This document shows, in pieces, positions 1 through 8,988 of a stretch of DNA of 64,000 bases; positions within the stretch are counted from its first letter, which is position 1, and each line of letters begins with the position of its first letter. Under the pieces are notes generated by a model. That model did not search any database, had not been told where the DNA came from, and saw only the letters and a program-made list of their open reading frames with translations. This DNA comes from Litorimonas sp046250185 (GTDB lineage Bacteria; Pseudomonadota; Alphaproteobacteria; Caulobacterales; Maricaulaceae), in NCBI RefSeq assembly GCF_046250185.1, contig NZ_CP176469.1, one strand, 5' to 3'. The position numbers and the translations under genes were made by a program.

Positions 1-1156
1 GTGCATAGATAAACGGCTTGAACAGCTCGAGCGCCATTTTCTTGGGCAGACCACATTCGTGCAGTTTCAGCTCTGGGCCAACCACGATCACGGAACGGCC
101 AGAATAGTCAACGCGTTTCCCGAGCAAGTTCTGGCGGAAGCGGCCTTGTTTGCCTTTGAGCATATCTGACATAGATTTCAGCGGGCGCTTATTGGCGCCA
201 GTAATCACACGACCACGACGACCATTGTCAAACAGCGCATCAACAGATTCTTGCAACATCCGCTTTTCATTACGGATGATGATGTCTGGCGCACGCAGCT
301 CGATCAGACGCTTGAGACGGTTATTACGGTTGATCACACGGCGGTAGAGATCGTTAAGATCGGACGTTGCAAAACGGCCACCATCTAGCGGCACAAGTGG
401 GCGCAGCTCTGGCGGGATGACGGGCACAATCGTCAACACCATCCACTCTGGACGATTGCCAGATTGAATGAACGACTCAAGCAATTTCAAACGCTTGCGG
501 TACTTCTTCAGCTTCAACTCTGACCCAGTTTCGGTCATATCAAAGCGCGTGCGCTCGACTTCGGCTTCCAGATCAAGATTGACGAGCATGTCGCGGATAG
601 CTTCTGCACCAATACCAGCCGTAAAGCTGTCTTCGCCAAATTCGGCTTGGGCGTCGACATATTCTTCTTCTGACATGATCTGTCGCTCGGCCAGCGATGT
701 CAGGCCAGGCTCTGTCACGATATAGCTTTCGAAATACAGAACGCGCTCAACTTCTTTGAGCGTCATGTTCAGCATCGTCGAAATACGGGACGGCAGTGAT
801 TTCAAGAACCAAATATGGGCGACAGGCGCAGCCAGTTCGATATGACCCATACGCTCACGACGCACACGCGTGACAGTAACTTCGACGCCGCATTTTTCGC
901 AGACAACGCCTTTATATTTCATACGCTTATATTTGCCGCAGAGACATTCGTAATCTTTGACTGGGCCAAAGATGCGTGCACAGAATAGGCCGTCTTTTTC
1001 GGGCTTAAACGTCCGGTAGTTAATCGTCTCAGGCTTTTTGATCTCGCCAAATGACCATGAGAGAATTTTCTCAGGGGAAGCGAGCGAGATACGAATACGG
1101 TCAAAGGTCGGGCCTTCTTGCGCGGGGTTGAAAATGTTCATGACCTCTTGGTTCAT
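1..1156 (-). CDS. rpoC: DNA-directed RNA polymerase subunit beta' (N-terminal part, cut by window edge)
   Basis: This is the first ~385 residues of RNA polymerase beta'; the rest lies beyond base 1. The protein starts MNQEVMNIFNPAQEGPTFDR. The N-terminal zinc-binding domain is visible with the motif CLCGKYKRMKYKGVVCEKCG, followed by the clamp region and the RNVLGKR-like segment (read here as QNLLGKRVDYSGRSV) near the window edge. The start ATG at 1154-1156 has a good ribosome binding site (AAAGGAAAAG) just upstream. It lies 112 bases downstream of rpoB on the same strand and belongs to the same operon. It is partial only because of the window boundary. Confidence 0.97.
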   Translation of the reverse strand, partial: MNQEVMNIFNPAQEGPTFDRIRISLASPEKILSWSFGEIKKPETINYRTFKPEKDGLFCARIFGPVKDYECLCGKYKRMKYKGVVCEKCGVEVTVTRVRRERMGHIELAAPVAHIWFLKSLPSRISTMLNMTLKEVERVLYFESYIVTEPGLTSLAERQIMSEEEYVDAQAEFGEDSFTAGIGAEAIRDMLVNLDLEAEVERTRFDMTETGSELKLKKYRKRLKLLESFIQSGNRPEWMVLTIVPVIPPELRPLVPLDGGRFATSDLNDLYRRVINRNNRLKRLIELRAPDIIIRNEKRMLQESVDALFDNGRRGRVITGANKRPLKSMSDMLKGKQGRFRQNLLGKRVDYSGRSVIVVGPELKLHECGLPKKMALELFKPFIYA

Positions 1157-1229
1157 GTCTTTTCCTTTCGGTTTGAGCCGTTGCGTCCAACGCCTCTTGA
1201 AATTCAGTGACGATCAATGATCGCCGAAC

Positions 1230-1260
1230 AAGATAGCAGGGCTGTCAACAGCCCTGCCCT
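1230..1260 (-). promoter_or_regulatory. Strong hairpin in the rpoB-rpoC gap
   Basis: Just after the rpoB stop there is a perfect inverted repeat: arms GCAGGGCTG (1236-1244) and CAGCCCTGC (1249-1257) around TCAA. On the transcribed minus strand it is not followed by a T run, so it is not a standard intrinsic terminator. It could be an RNA processing or stability element between rpoB and rpoC; that role is inference. Confidence 0.5.
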
Positions 1261-1268
1261 GTTATGTG

Positions 1269-4200
1269 TTAGCCGTTCGTCAGCTCGATATTCAGACCCA
1301 GTGACCTGATCTCTTTGACCAAGACGTTGAACGATTCTGGAATACCAGCTTCGAACCCATCATCACCGCGCACAATCGACTCGTAGACTTTCGTCCGACC
1401 CGCCACGTCATCTGACTTGACCGTCAGCATTTCCTGTAGCGTATAAGCCGCACCATAAGCTTCAAGGGCCCAGACTTCCATTTCGCCGAAGCGCTGGCCA
1501 CCAAACTGGGCTTTACCGCCGAGAGGTTGCTGCGTGACGAGGGAGTATGGCCCAATCGAACGAGCATGGATCTTATCATCGACCAGATGGTGCAATTTCA
1601 GCAGGTATTTATACCCGACCGTAACCTGACGTGTGAAACGCTCACCCGTCCGACCATCGTGAAGTGTCATCTGACCCGAGCTAGCAAGGCCTGCTTTCTG
1701 TAGCATTTCAACGATATCCGCTTCTCGCGCACCATCAAAGACAGGTGTCGCAATCGGCACACCGCCCGTGACGTTAGACGCCAGTTCGATGATCTCGTTG
1801 TTTTTCTTTGGTAGCGTTTCATCATCGCCGTAGCCATGTTGAACAGCGGCGCGAAGATCAGCCATATTGCCTTCGGCCCGATAGGCTTCGAGCGCTTGGT
1901 CAATCATTTTGCCGACGCCCGCACAGGCCCAACCCAAATGAGTTTCGAGGATCTGCCCCACGTTCATGCGCGACGGCACGCCCAGCGGGTTCAGCACGAT
2001 ATCAACGGCCTGACCATCTTCGAGGAATGGCATGTCTTCGACAGGGTTGATCTTGGAGATCACCCCTTTGTTGCCGTGACGACCCGCCATTTTATCACCT
2101 GGCTGAAGCTTCCGCTTCACCGCGACGAAGACTTTGACCATCTTCATCACACCTGGCGGCAGTTCATCACCACGTTGCAGCTTGTCGACCTTATCTTCGA
2201 AACGGGCATCCAAACGAGATTTGGAGTTGTCATATTGCTCTTTGAGCGCTTCCAACTCGCCAATCGCTTTTTCGTCGTCAACCCCAATGCGCCACCAATC
2301 GGAGCGCGGGATGTCGTTGAGCGTTTCTTCGGTCACAGGACCTTTGTTAAAACCACGCGGGCCAGACACAGCGTTCTTGCCCATCAGTGTTTTCTGAACA
2401 GACGCATAGATGGAGCGCTCTAGAATAGACAGCTCATCATCACGGTCTTTGCCAAGGCTTTCGATCTCTTCACGCTCGATTTGCATCGCACGTTCGTCTT
2501 TGTCGACGCCGTGACGGTTAAAGACACGGACTTCGACGACTGTCCCTGACGCACCCGGAGGCAGCTTCAAAGATGTATCGCGCACGTCAGAGGCTTTTTC
2601 GCCAAAGATCGCACGAAGGAGTTTTTCCTCTGGCGTCATCGGGCTTTCACCTTTTGGCGTGACCTTACCGACGAGAATATCGCCGGCATGGACTTCCGCC
2701 CCAACGGCCACAATACCAGCCTCATCAAGGTTACGGAGTGTTTCTTCGCCGATATTTGGAATATCCCGCGTGATCTCTTCAGGGCCAAGCTTTGTGTCGC
2801 GGGCCATGATGGAGAACTCTTCGATGTGCAATGATGTGTAGACATCATCACGCACGATGCGCTCGGAAATCAAGATCGAGTCTTCGAAGTTATAGCCATT
2901 CCAAGGCATAAACGCGACCAGCACGTTTTTACCCAGAGCCAGCTCGCCAAGATCAGTCGACGGGCCGTCAGCGATAATATCGCCGGCTTTGATTTCATCG
3001 CCAACATTCACGAGTGGACGCTGATTGATACAGGTCGACTGGTTGGAGCGCTGGAATTTCAGCAGGTTATAGATGTCGACGCCTGATTTACTCAGGTCAG
3101 CTTCCTTGGTCGCGCGGATCACGATCCGTTTCGCATCCACTTGCTCAACAATACCTTCACGCTTCGCCGCAACAGTCGCACCAGAGTCGAGCGCCACAAC
3201 GCTTTCCATGCCTGTCCCGACCAAAGGCGCCTCGGCCTTTAGAAGCGGCACAGCTTGGCGCATCATGTTGGAGCCCATCAAGGCACGGTTCGCATCATCA
3301 TTTTCGAGGAACGGGATCAGCGCCGCCGCGACAGACACAAGCTGCTTCGGTGAAACGTCAATGAAATCAACATTTTCGCGGGCAATCAACGTCACATCGC
3401 CGTTCACACGACACGTCACGAATTCATCTGCGATCTCGCCTTTTTCGTTAATCGCAGCGTTGGCTTGCGCCACTGTATAGCGGGCCTCTTCCATAGCAGA
3501 CAGATAGACGACTTCGTCTTTCAGCTTGGCATTGACAACTTTACGGTAAGGGCTCTCGATGAAGCCATATTTGTTCACGCGCGCATGTGTAGCGAGCGAG
3601 TTAATCAGACCAATGTTCGGGCCTTCCGGCGTTTCAATCGGGCAGATACGACCATAATGCGTTGGATGAACATCGCGGACTTCAAAGCCAGCACGCTCAC
3701 GCGTCAGACCACCAGGCCCAAGCGCTGAGAGGCGACGCTTATGCGTGATCTCTGAGAGCGGGTTGGTTTGGTCCATAAACTGCGAGAGCTGCGAGGAGCC
3801 GAAGAATTCACGGACAACAGCAGCCGCTGGTTTCGCGTTAATCAGATCATGCGGCATGACTGTCTCAATATCGACAGACTGCATACGCTCTTTAATGGCG
3901 CGCTCCATACGCAGCAAACCAATACGGTATTGGTTTTGCATCAACTCACCGACAGACCGCACACGACGGTTGCCGAGGTTATCAATATCGTCAATCGCGC
4001 CAATGCCGTCTTTGAGTTTTACGAGCGTATCCACAACTGCCAGAATGTCCTCATTGCGCAGCACACGCACTTCGTCAGAACAATCCAGGTCCATGCGGAG
4101 GTTCATTTTCACCCGACCAACTGCTGAGAGATCATAACGCTCTTGATCAAAGAACAGAGAATTGAACAGGTCTTCAGCTGCCTCTGATGTGGGGGGCTCG

Positions 4201-5351
4201 CCCGGGCGCATAACGCGGTAAATATCGACCAAAGCGCCTTCGCGCGAATCGTTCTTGTCCGCTGCCAGTGTATTACGGATATAAGGGCCAACATTGACGT
4301 GGTCGATGTTTAGGACAGAAATATCTTTAATATTGGCTTCGTTGATTTGCTCCATGATTTCCAAGGACAACTCATCACCCGCTTCGGCGTAGATTTGACC
4401 TGTTGTCATGTTGACAATGTCTTCTGCCACAAAACGCTCTGACATTTCCTCATTTGAAATCAGGATCGTTTTCAGACCGTCATCAGCCAGTTTCTTGGCG
4501 CCGCGCTTTGTCAGTTTACGGCCCGCGAGTGCGACCTCTTTACCTGTCTTGGCATCAACGATTGCCCGCAATAGCTTGGCACCGCGATATTCTTCAGCGT
4601 TAAACGCCCGCGTCCAGCCATCTTTCTTACTGTCGCGCTTGAACTCAATCGCCTCATAATAATGGTTCAGGATGTCTTCGCGAGACATACCCAAGGCATA
4701 AAGAATCGTAGTCGCTGGTAATTTCCGGCGACGGTCAATACGCGCATAGAGAATGTCTTTGGCGTCAAACTCGAAATCGAGCCAAGATCCGCGATACGGG
4801 ATAATACGAGCGGAGAACAAGAACTTGCCAGAGCTGTGGCCCTTGCCTTTATCATGGTCAAAGAAAACGCCAGGAGAACGGTGCATTTGAGACACGATCA
4901 CGCGCTCTGTGCCGTTCACGATGAACGTGCCTTTGTCTGTCATCAAAGGAATATCGCCCATATAGACGTCTTGTTCCTTGATGTCTTTGACAGATTTGGC
5001 ACCTGTGTCTTCATCAATATCGAACACAACCAAGCGCATTTTGACCTTAAGCGGCGCTGCGAACGTGATGTCGCGCTGCTGACACTCTTCTTCATCAAAC
5101 TTTGGTTGCTCAAATACGAAGGAGACATATTCCAAAACAGCGCGATCCGAGAAATCCCGCACAGGGAAAACCGAGTTGAACACACCATTCATGCCCTCAT
5201 CAGAGCCGCGCTCGTCATGTGGGACAGATTTTTGGAGGAATTGATCGTAGGAGCTTTTCTGAACTTCAATCAGATTTGGCATCCGGACAACTTCCGGAAT
5301 ACGGCCAAAGCTTTTGCGAATACGTTTCTTGCCAGTAAAAGTCAGAGACAT
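1269..5351 (-). CDS. rpoB: DNA-directed RNA polymerase subunit beta
   Basis: The 1360-residue protein is the full-length catalytic beta subunit of RNA polymerase; alphaproteobacterial RpoB is about 1350-1390 residues. It starts MSLTFTGKKRIRKSFGRIPE. The rifampicin-pocket region is visible as SQLSQFMDQTNPLSEITHKR followed by RRLSALGPGGLTRERAG. The C-terminal part carries the conserved KPGDKMAGRHGNKG-type segment (here QPGDKMAGRHGNKGVISK) and the GGKAQFGGQRFGEMEVWALE signature. The pocket looks like wild-type sequence by eye. An AAAGGTG site precedes the ATG. It follows rplL by 158 bases and precedes rpoC. Confidence 0.99.
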   Translation of the reverse strand: MSLTFTGKKRIRKSFGRIPEVVRMPNLIEVQKSSYDQFLQKSVPHDERGSDEGMNGVFNSVFPVRDFSDRAVLEYVSFVFEQPKFDEEECQQRDITFAAPLKVKMRLVVFDIDEDTGAKSVKDIKEQDVYMGDIPLMTDKGTFIVNGTERVIVSQMHRSPGVFFDHDKGKGHSSGKFLFSARIIPYRGSWLDFEFDAKDILYARIDRRRKLPATTILYALGMSREDILNHYYEAIEFKRDSKKDGWTRAFNAEEYRGAKLLRAIVDAKTGKEVALAGRKLTKRGAKKLADDGLKTILISNEEMSERFVAEDIVNMTTGQIYAEAGDELSLEIMEQINEANIKDISVLNIDHVNVGPYIRNTLAADKNDSREGALVDIYRVMRPGEPPTSEAAEDLFNSLFFDQERYDLSAVGRVKMNLRMDLDCSDEVRVLRNEDILAVVDTLVKLKDGIGAIDDIDNLGNRRVRSVGELMQNQYRIGLLRMERAIKERMQSVDIETVMPHDLINAKPAAAVVREFFGSSQLSQFMDQTNPLSEITHKRRLSALGPGGLTRERAGFEVRDVHPTHYGRICPIETPEGPNIGLINSLATHARVNKYGFIESPYRKVVNAKLKDEVVYLSAMEEARYTVAQANAAINEKGEIADEFVTCRVNGDVTLIARENVDFIDVSPKQLVSVAAALIPFLENDDANRALMGSNMMRQAVPLLKAEAPLVGTGMESVVALDSGATVAAKREGIVEQVDAKRIVIRATKEADLSKSGVDIYNLLKFQRSNQSTCINQRPLVNVGDEIKAGDIIADGPSTDLGELALGKNVLVAFMPWNGYNFEDSILISERIVRDDVYTSLHIEEFSIMARDTKLGPEEITRDIPNIGEETLRNLDEAGIVAVGAEVHAGDILVGKVTPKGESPMTPEEKLLRAIFGEKASDVRDTSLKLPPGASGTVVEVRVFNRHGVDKDERAMQIEREEIESLGKDRDDELSILERSIYASVQKTLMGKNAVSGPRGFNKGPVTEETLNDIPRSDWWRIGVDDEKAIGELEALKEQYDNSKSRLDARFEDKVDKLQRGDELPPGVMKMVKVFVAVKRKLQPGDKMAGRHGNKGVISKINPVEDMPFLEDGQAVDIVLNPLGVPSRMNVGQILETHLGWACAGVGKMIDQALEAYRAEGNMADLRAAVQHGYGDDETLPKKNNEIIELASNVTGGVPIATPVFDGAREADIVEMLQKAGLASSGQMTLHDGRTGERFTRQVTVGYKYLLKLHHLVDDKIHARSIGPYSLVTQQPLGGKAQFGGQRFGEMEVWALEAYGAAYTLQEMLTVKSDDVAGRTKVYESIVRGDDGFEAGIPESFNVLVKEIRSLGLNIELTNG

Positions 5352-5439
5352 TTAAGACACCTTTTCTTTGTGAACCAAGTGGGCTGCAGTCCCGGCTGGC
5401 TCGTGAATTTCGGGAGTTTTTAACCTGACCCCATCAGGA

Positions 5440-5496
5440 TCGCCTTTTACCTCAGCGAAGCGAGGGTGTCGGGCGGGCACGAGACCCACCCGACAT
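5440..5496 (-). promoter_or_regulatory. Hairpins in the rplL-rpoB gap (attenuator or processing site candidate)
   Basis: Between rplL and rpoB, bases 5467-5477 and 5485-5495 form an 11-bp inverted repeat around a 7-base loop. The single C/A mismatch in the plus strand becomes a G-U pair in the minus-strand RNA, so the transcript helix is fully paired. A second small hairpin (CCTC...GAGG) lies just downstream near 5450-5466. No long T run follows. The gap between L7/L12 and rpoB is a known place for partial attenuation and RNase III cleavage in other bacteria; function here is inferred by position. Confidence 0.5.
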
Positions 5497-5509
5497 GTCA
5501 CTTAAGAGA

Positions 5510-5878
5510 TTACTTAAGCTCGACAGTGGCGCCAGCCGCTTCGAGTTTCTCTTTAATGTCGTTCGCTTCTGCTTCAGGCGCGCCTTCTTTGACAGCCTTT
5601 GGTGCAGATTCGACCAGCTCTTTAGCTTCTTTCAAGCCAAGACCTGTGATTGCGCGGACTTCTTTAATGACGGCGATTTTGTTGCCACCGAATGAAGTCA
5701 TAACAACGTCGAAGTCAGATTTTGCTTCAGCAGCTTCGCCGCCAGCAGCAGCAGGGCCAGCAACTGCAACAGCAGCAGCGGCTTTAATGCCATTTTCTTC
5801 GAGGATGTCGTTTAGTTCTTTTGCTTCGAGAATGGTTAGACCCATCAGCTCATCAGCTAGCTTTTTTACATCAGCCAT
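5510..5878 (-). CDS. rplL: 50S ribosomal protein L7/L12
   Basis: The 122-residue protein forms the flexible stalk of the large ribosomal subunit that recruits translation factors. The N-terminal dimerisation helix (MADVKKLADELMGLTILEAK) is followed by the Ala/Gly-rich hinge around residues 38-52 and the C-terminal globular domain with the conserved GNKIAVIKEVRAITGLGLKE stretch. Length is normal for the family. It is cotranscribed with rplJ (57 bases upstream) and feeds into rpoB. L7/L12 is usually made in excess over RNA polymerase, which fits the hairpins found downstream. Confidence 0.98.
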   Translation of the reverse strand: MADVKKLADELMGLTILEAKELNDILEENGIKAAAAVAVAGPAAAGGEAAEAKSDFDVVMTSFGGNKIAVIKEVRAITGLGLKEAKELVESAPKAVKEGAPEAEANDIKEKLEAAGATVELK

Positions 5879-5934
5879 TTTAGTTTCCTTTAGTTACGAT
5901 TAGTTCGATCTATGCGAGAATGAATTGTTGTTAC

Positions 5935-6450
5935 CTACGCAGCAGCTTTTTCTTCGATCACCGAGATAGCGCCGGCAAGAGCCGAGCCAGGTGACATAAG
6001 ACGCTGAGCCACTTCGGACGCTTGACCGATAAGACGGGCAGCCGCCATACCAATAAGCTCTTCGCGACTTGGCAGTTTGGAAAGTGTGACGATACCATCG
6101 GTATTGAACACCTCTTCACCCATGAAACCACCAATGACATTAAAAGCATTATTGTCTTTGGCGAATTCAACTGCCACTTTTGGCGCGGAAATCATGTCTT
6201 CAGCCCAGGCGATTGCCACCGGCCCTGTCAACATGTCACCAGATGCCTCAAAGGGTTGCCCCTTCATGGCGATCTTTGCCAAACGGTTTTTCACAACACG
6301 GATATTCGCACCTTGCTCACGGAGCTTAGCACGAAGATCCTCCATTTCCGCAACGGTCATGCCTGAATATTCAGCCATCACCACGGAGCCTGCACCATCA
6401 AAAATCTCTTTGAGATTCTTAACGGCTTCCTCTTTTTGAGTACGGTCCAT
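5935..6450 (-). CDS. rplJ: 50S ribosomal protein L10
   Basis: The protein of 171 residues anchors L7/L12 dimers to 23S rRNA. I chose the ATG at 6448-6450 (MDRTQKEEAVKNLKEIF) rather than the upstream in-frame ATG at 6475-6477, because it matches the family N-terminus and has GGGAG 8 bases upstream. The L10 core (VVMAEYSGMTVAEMEDLR, then IRVVKNRLAKIA) and the C-terminal helix that binds L7/L12 are present. It lies downstream of a recognisable L10 leader RNA, so L10(L12) autoregulation of translation is likely. Confidence 0.97.
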   Translation of the reverse strand: MDRTQKEEAVKNLKEIFDGAGSVVMAEYSGMTVAEMEDLRAKLREQGANIRVVKNRLAKIAMKGQPFEASGDMLTGPVAIAWAEDMISAPKVAVEFAKDNNAFNVIGGFMGEEVFNTDGIVTLSKLPSREELIGMAAARLIGQASEVAQRLMSPGSALAGAISVIEEKAAA

Positions 6451-6599
6451 TTGCGGTCTCCCTGTTATGAGCCACACCCCATGTGCGGCCCTTCCAAGTG
6501 CCCTTGACCTCTGTTGTCAGAGCCCGCGGGCGGGTTCCTGTCCCCCGCAGAAAATCTACGGGAAATAACAGAGACATCGAACCAATCGCCCCGCACTTA

Positions 6600-6715
6600 C
6601 GTGCAGAAAAATTGATTTTTGGCTCCGTCTGTACCGGATATTAAGCCCGCTAAATTGCGAACCCCGGTAGTCTTGGACAGATCACAGCGCCGAAATCGAC
6701 CCTGTGATATTAAGC
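6600..6715 (-). ncRNA. Ribosomal protein L10 leader (rplJ autoregulatory RNA)
   Basis: In the 299-base gap between rplA and rplJ, the minus strand contains GTCCAAGAC, then a helix made of TACCGG and CCGGTA around an internal loop with TTCGCAA and TTAAT, then CAGACGG. The E. coli L10(L12) binding leader has the same order of elements (CCAAGAC, a stem with TTCGCAAG, TTAATC, then TAGACGG). The core lies at 6621-6678 and an additional ATCACAG/CTGTGAT hairpin lies upstream at 6681-6708. Repression of rplJ by L10-L7/L12 is known for this leader family; I infer it here. Confidence 0.8.
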
Positions 6716-6749
6716 GCGACGCCCGACAAGCGAGCCCCGCACCCAAATT

Positions 6750-7439
6750 CTATTTAACGTCAGCCGTATCAATCTTCACGCCTGGGCCCATTGTTGAGCT
6801 GATCGTGACCTTCTTCATGAATACGCCTTTCGCGCCAGCTGGGCGCGCTTGCTGAATAGCTTTCAGGAACGCATTTACGTTCTCTTCGAGCTTACCCTGT
6901 GCAAAGCTAGTTTTGCCAACGCCAGCATGGACGATCCCAGCCTTCTCAACACGGAATTCGACAGCGCCGCCTTTTGAATCCTGAACCGCTTTCGCGATGT
7001 CCATTGTGACTGTGCCAACTTTTGGGTTTGGCATCATGCCTTTTGGGCCCAAAACACGCGCAACACGACCGACGAGCGGCATCATGTCAGGCGTCGCGAT
7101 GACTTTATCAAACGGCATATCGCCAGCTTGGATTTGCTCGGCCAGATCTTCTGCACCCACAACATCCGCACCCGCTTCGCGCGCTTCATCAGCCTTAGCG
7201 TCTTTTGCAAAGACGGCCACGCGAACGGACCGGCCTGTGCCGTTTGGAAGATTACACACGCCGCGAACCATTTGGTCAGCGTGGCGCGGATCAACACCCA
7301 AATTGACGGCAACCTCAACCGTTTCGTCAAATTTGACTTTGGCGTTATCTTTAACAATCTTCACAGCGTCAGCGACGTTGTAATCGACATTCTTATCATA
7401 AGCAGCATTGGCCGCTTTCATACGTTTACCAGTCGACAT
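6750..7439 (-). CDS. rplA: 50S ribosomal protein L1
   Basis: The protein of 229 residues builds the L1 stalk at the E site. I place the start at the ATG at 7437-7439 (MSTGKRMKAANAAYDKNVDY); the longer reading frame upstream does not look like L1. GGAG of the ribosome binding site overlaps the rplK stop region, so translation of rplK and rplA is probably coupled. Conserved segments are visible: FDETVEVAVNLGVDPRHADQ, and the MPNPKVGTVT segment (GPKGMMPNPKVGTVT). Size is close to the E. coli protein (234 residues). Confidence 0.98.
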   Translation of the reverse strand: MSTGKRMKAANAAYDKNVDYNVADAVKIVKDNAKVKFDETVEVAVNLGVDPRHADQMVRGVCNLPNGTGRSVRVAVFAKDAKADEAREAGADVVGAEDLAEQIQAGDMPFDKVIATPDMMPLVGRVARVLGPKGMMPNPKVGTVTMDIAKAVQDSKGGAVEFRVEKAGIVHAGVGKTSFAQGKLEENVNAFLKAIQQARPAGAKGVFMKKVTISSTMGPGVKIDTADVK

Positions 7440-7443
7440 AATC

Positions 7444-7872
7444 TTACTCCGTAACCTCAAAGCCCATTGAGCGAGCAGAACCTGCGATGATTTTCGTCGC
7501 TTGGTCCAGATCATTCGCCGTCAGGTCAACCATTTTTGCTTCTGCGATCTCGCGACACTGCGCCATTGTCACAGTTCCGCCGACTTCGCGGCCCGGCAAA
7601 TTACCACCAGACTTCTTACCCGCTGCTTTTTTCAGATAGTAAGAGGCAGGCGGGGTCTTCGTCACAAATGTGAACGACTTATCCGCATAGACGGTGATGA
7701 TGGTTGGGGTTGGGATACCCTTATCCATTGCTTCAGTTTTCGCGTTAAATGCTTTCGCGAATTCCATGATGTTAACACCGCGTTGACCCAATGCAGGCCC
7801 AAGCGGCGGAGACGGGTTTGCTGACCCGGCAGGGATTGTCAGCTTAATATAGCCGGAAATCTTCTTCGCCAT
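7444..7872 (-). CDS. rplK: 50S ribosomal protein L11
   Basis: The 142-residue L11 sits at the GTPase-associated centre and is needed for RelA-type stringent sensing. The N-terminal domain begins MAKKISGYIKLTIPAGSANP with PPLGPALGQRGVNIMEF directly after; the C-terminal RNA-binding domain ends IIAGSARSMGFEV. Length is exactly typical. It is the first gene of the rplKAJL-rpoBC block, 110 bases downstream of nusG, and its stop lies four bases before the rplA start. Confidence 0.98.
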   Translation of the reverse strand: MAKKISGYIKLTIPAGSANPSPPLGPALGQRGVNIMEFAKAFNAKTEAMDKGIPTPTIITVYADKSFTFVTKTPPASYYLKKAAGKKSGGNLPGREVGGTVTMAQCREIAEAKMVDLTANDLDQATKIIAGSARSMGFEVTE

Positions 7873-7982
7873 GTTCCACTCCTTAAAGTGTTTTAAGCGT
7901 CGCCTGAACCATTCAAGCGACTATGTGGTATTGTGGTGCGATGACGACTGGACTTAGCCGCACCTCCCACAAACGATTAGAC

Positions 7983-8516
7983 CTAGGACTGTTTTTCGAC
8001 CTGGGTGTAATTTAATTCGACAGGAGTTCCCTGTCCGAAAATGTTAATCAAGACTTTCAAGCGCGCATTTTCTTCGTCAACGCTCTCGACTTGTCCGTTA
8101 AAGCTCTGGAACGGGCCGTCGACCACTTTGATCGTCTCGCCAATATCGAAGCTGATCATTGGGCGCGGGCTGTCCACACCTTCCTGAATTTGACCCACAA
8201 TCCGCGCAACTTCCGCGTCAGACACAGGCATGGGTCGTGTTGCGGACCCCAAGAAACCCGTCACCTTAGGTGTATTTTTCACCAAGTGATACGCCGCGTC
8301 TGTGAGGTCAACTTTGACCAAGACATAGCCCGGAAAAAACTTACGCTCGCTCTCGACCTTGCGACCCTTGCGGACCTCAACGACCTGCTCTGTGGGGACC
8401 AAAATCTCTTCAAAGAGGTGATCCAGACCCTTTTCCTCTGCGTCGCGCTGCAGCGTTTCCGCAACGCGCTTCTCAAAGTTGGAATAGGCTTGTACGATAT
8501 ACCATCTCGCGGCCAT
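7983..8516 (-). CDS. nusG: Transcription termination/antitermination protein NusG
   Basis: The protein of 177 residues links RNA polymerase to Rho and to the ribosome. I chose the ATG at 8514-8516 (MAARWYIVQAYSNFEKRVAE), which has GGAGG at an ideal distance; the stop codon of secE sits one base upstream, so the two are coupled. The NGN domain covers about residues 1-115 with the FFPGYVLV motif, and the KOW motif lies near residues 125-160 (VDGPFQSFNGQVESVD). It follows secE and precedes rplK, the usual order. Confidence 0.97.
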   Translation of the reverse strand: MAARWYIVQAYSNFEKRVAETLQRDAEEKGLDHLFEEILVPTEQVVEVRKGRKVESERKFFPGYVLVKVDLTDAAYHLVKNTPKVTGFLGSATRPMPVSDAEVARIVGQIQEGVDSPRPMISFDIGETIKVVDGPFQSFNGQVESVDEENARLKVLINIFGQGTPVELNYTQVEKQS

Positions 8517-8517
8517 C

Positions 8518-8754
8518 TTATGCGCCTCCAATACCTAATACCAACCGGACGATGTTCACCAAAGCCCAGTCTACAACGAAAAAGAAAAGTCCCATGATCA
8601 CAACCATCAGCATGACGAGAATTGTCGTCTTCCAGACCTCATTCCACGCGGGCCAGACAACCTTGCGGGCCTCCTGACGCACCTGTCCGAGATACTTGAC
8701 GGGGCCGACTTTGGCCGGCGTCGCGTCTGCTTTTGCTGATTGGCCTTTAGCCAT
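8518..8754 (-). CDS. secE: Preprotein translocase subunit SecE
   Basis: This 78-residue inner-membrane protein is the short, single-span form of SecE that clamps SecY. After a charged N-terminus the conserved amphipathic segment VRQEARKVVWPAWNEVWKTT is followed by one membrane helix (VMLMVVIMGLFFFVVDWAL). The three-helix form of enterobacteria is longer; the short type is usual in Alphaproteobacteria. It lies between tRNA-Trp and nusG. Confidence 0.97.
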   Translation of the reverse strand: MAKGQSAKADATPAKVGPVKYLGQVRQEARKVVWPAWNEVWKTTILVMLMVVIMGLFFFVVDWALVNIVRLVLGIGGA

Positions 8755-8851
8755 AATATCTACTTCTCACCTAAACTCTAAAACGCGAGCCCGAAAATCC
8801 GTGCGGACAATCAGACTTCGCGTTATTTTATTGGCCCTTCAAGGTCTGGAG

Positions 8852-8927
8852 TGGCAGGGGCAGCAGGACTTGAACCCACGACCCTCGGTTTTGGAAACCG
8901 ATGCTCTACCAACTGAGCTATACCCCC
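8852..8927 (-). tRNA. tRNA-Trp (anticodon CCA)
   Basis: Seventy-six bases on the minus strand fold as a cloverleaf and include an encoded 3' CCA. The anticodon loop reads TTCCAAA between the arms TCGGT and ACCGA, giving anticodon CCA. The T arm has the GGTTCAAGTCC pattern. The acceptor stem starts GGGGGTA and pairs with TGCCCCT, with a G-T first pair. It lies between tuf and secE, the position used for tRNA-Trp in many bacteria. Confidence 0.97.
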
Positions 8928-8988
8928 AAGAAACCATCCCTATTGGGCGGCGGGCCGAGTGTCGCTCGGCCCACTATATTATATTTAC

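Noticed and set aside
1836..5423. Long open frames antisense to rpoB (for example 1836-2423 and 4836-5423, plus strand)
   Set aside because: They are shadows of the highly constrained rpoB codons, with no ribosome binding sites or recognisable domains.
6451..6477. Longer N-terminus for L10 starting at 6477
   Set aside because: The added residues (MWLITGRPQ) are not found in the family, and the ATG at 6450 has a better ribosome binding site.
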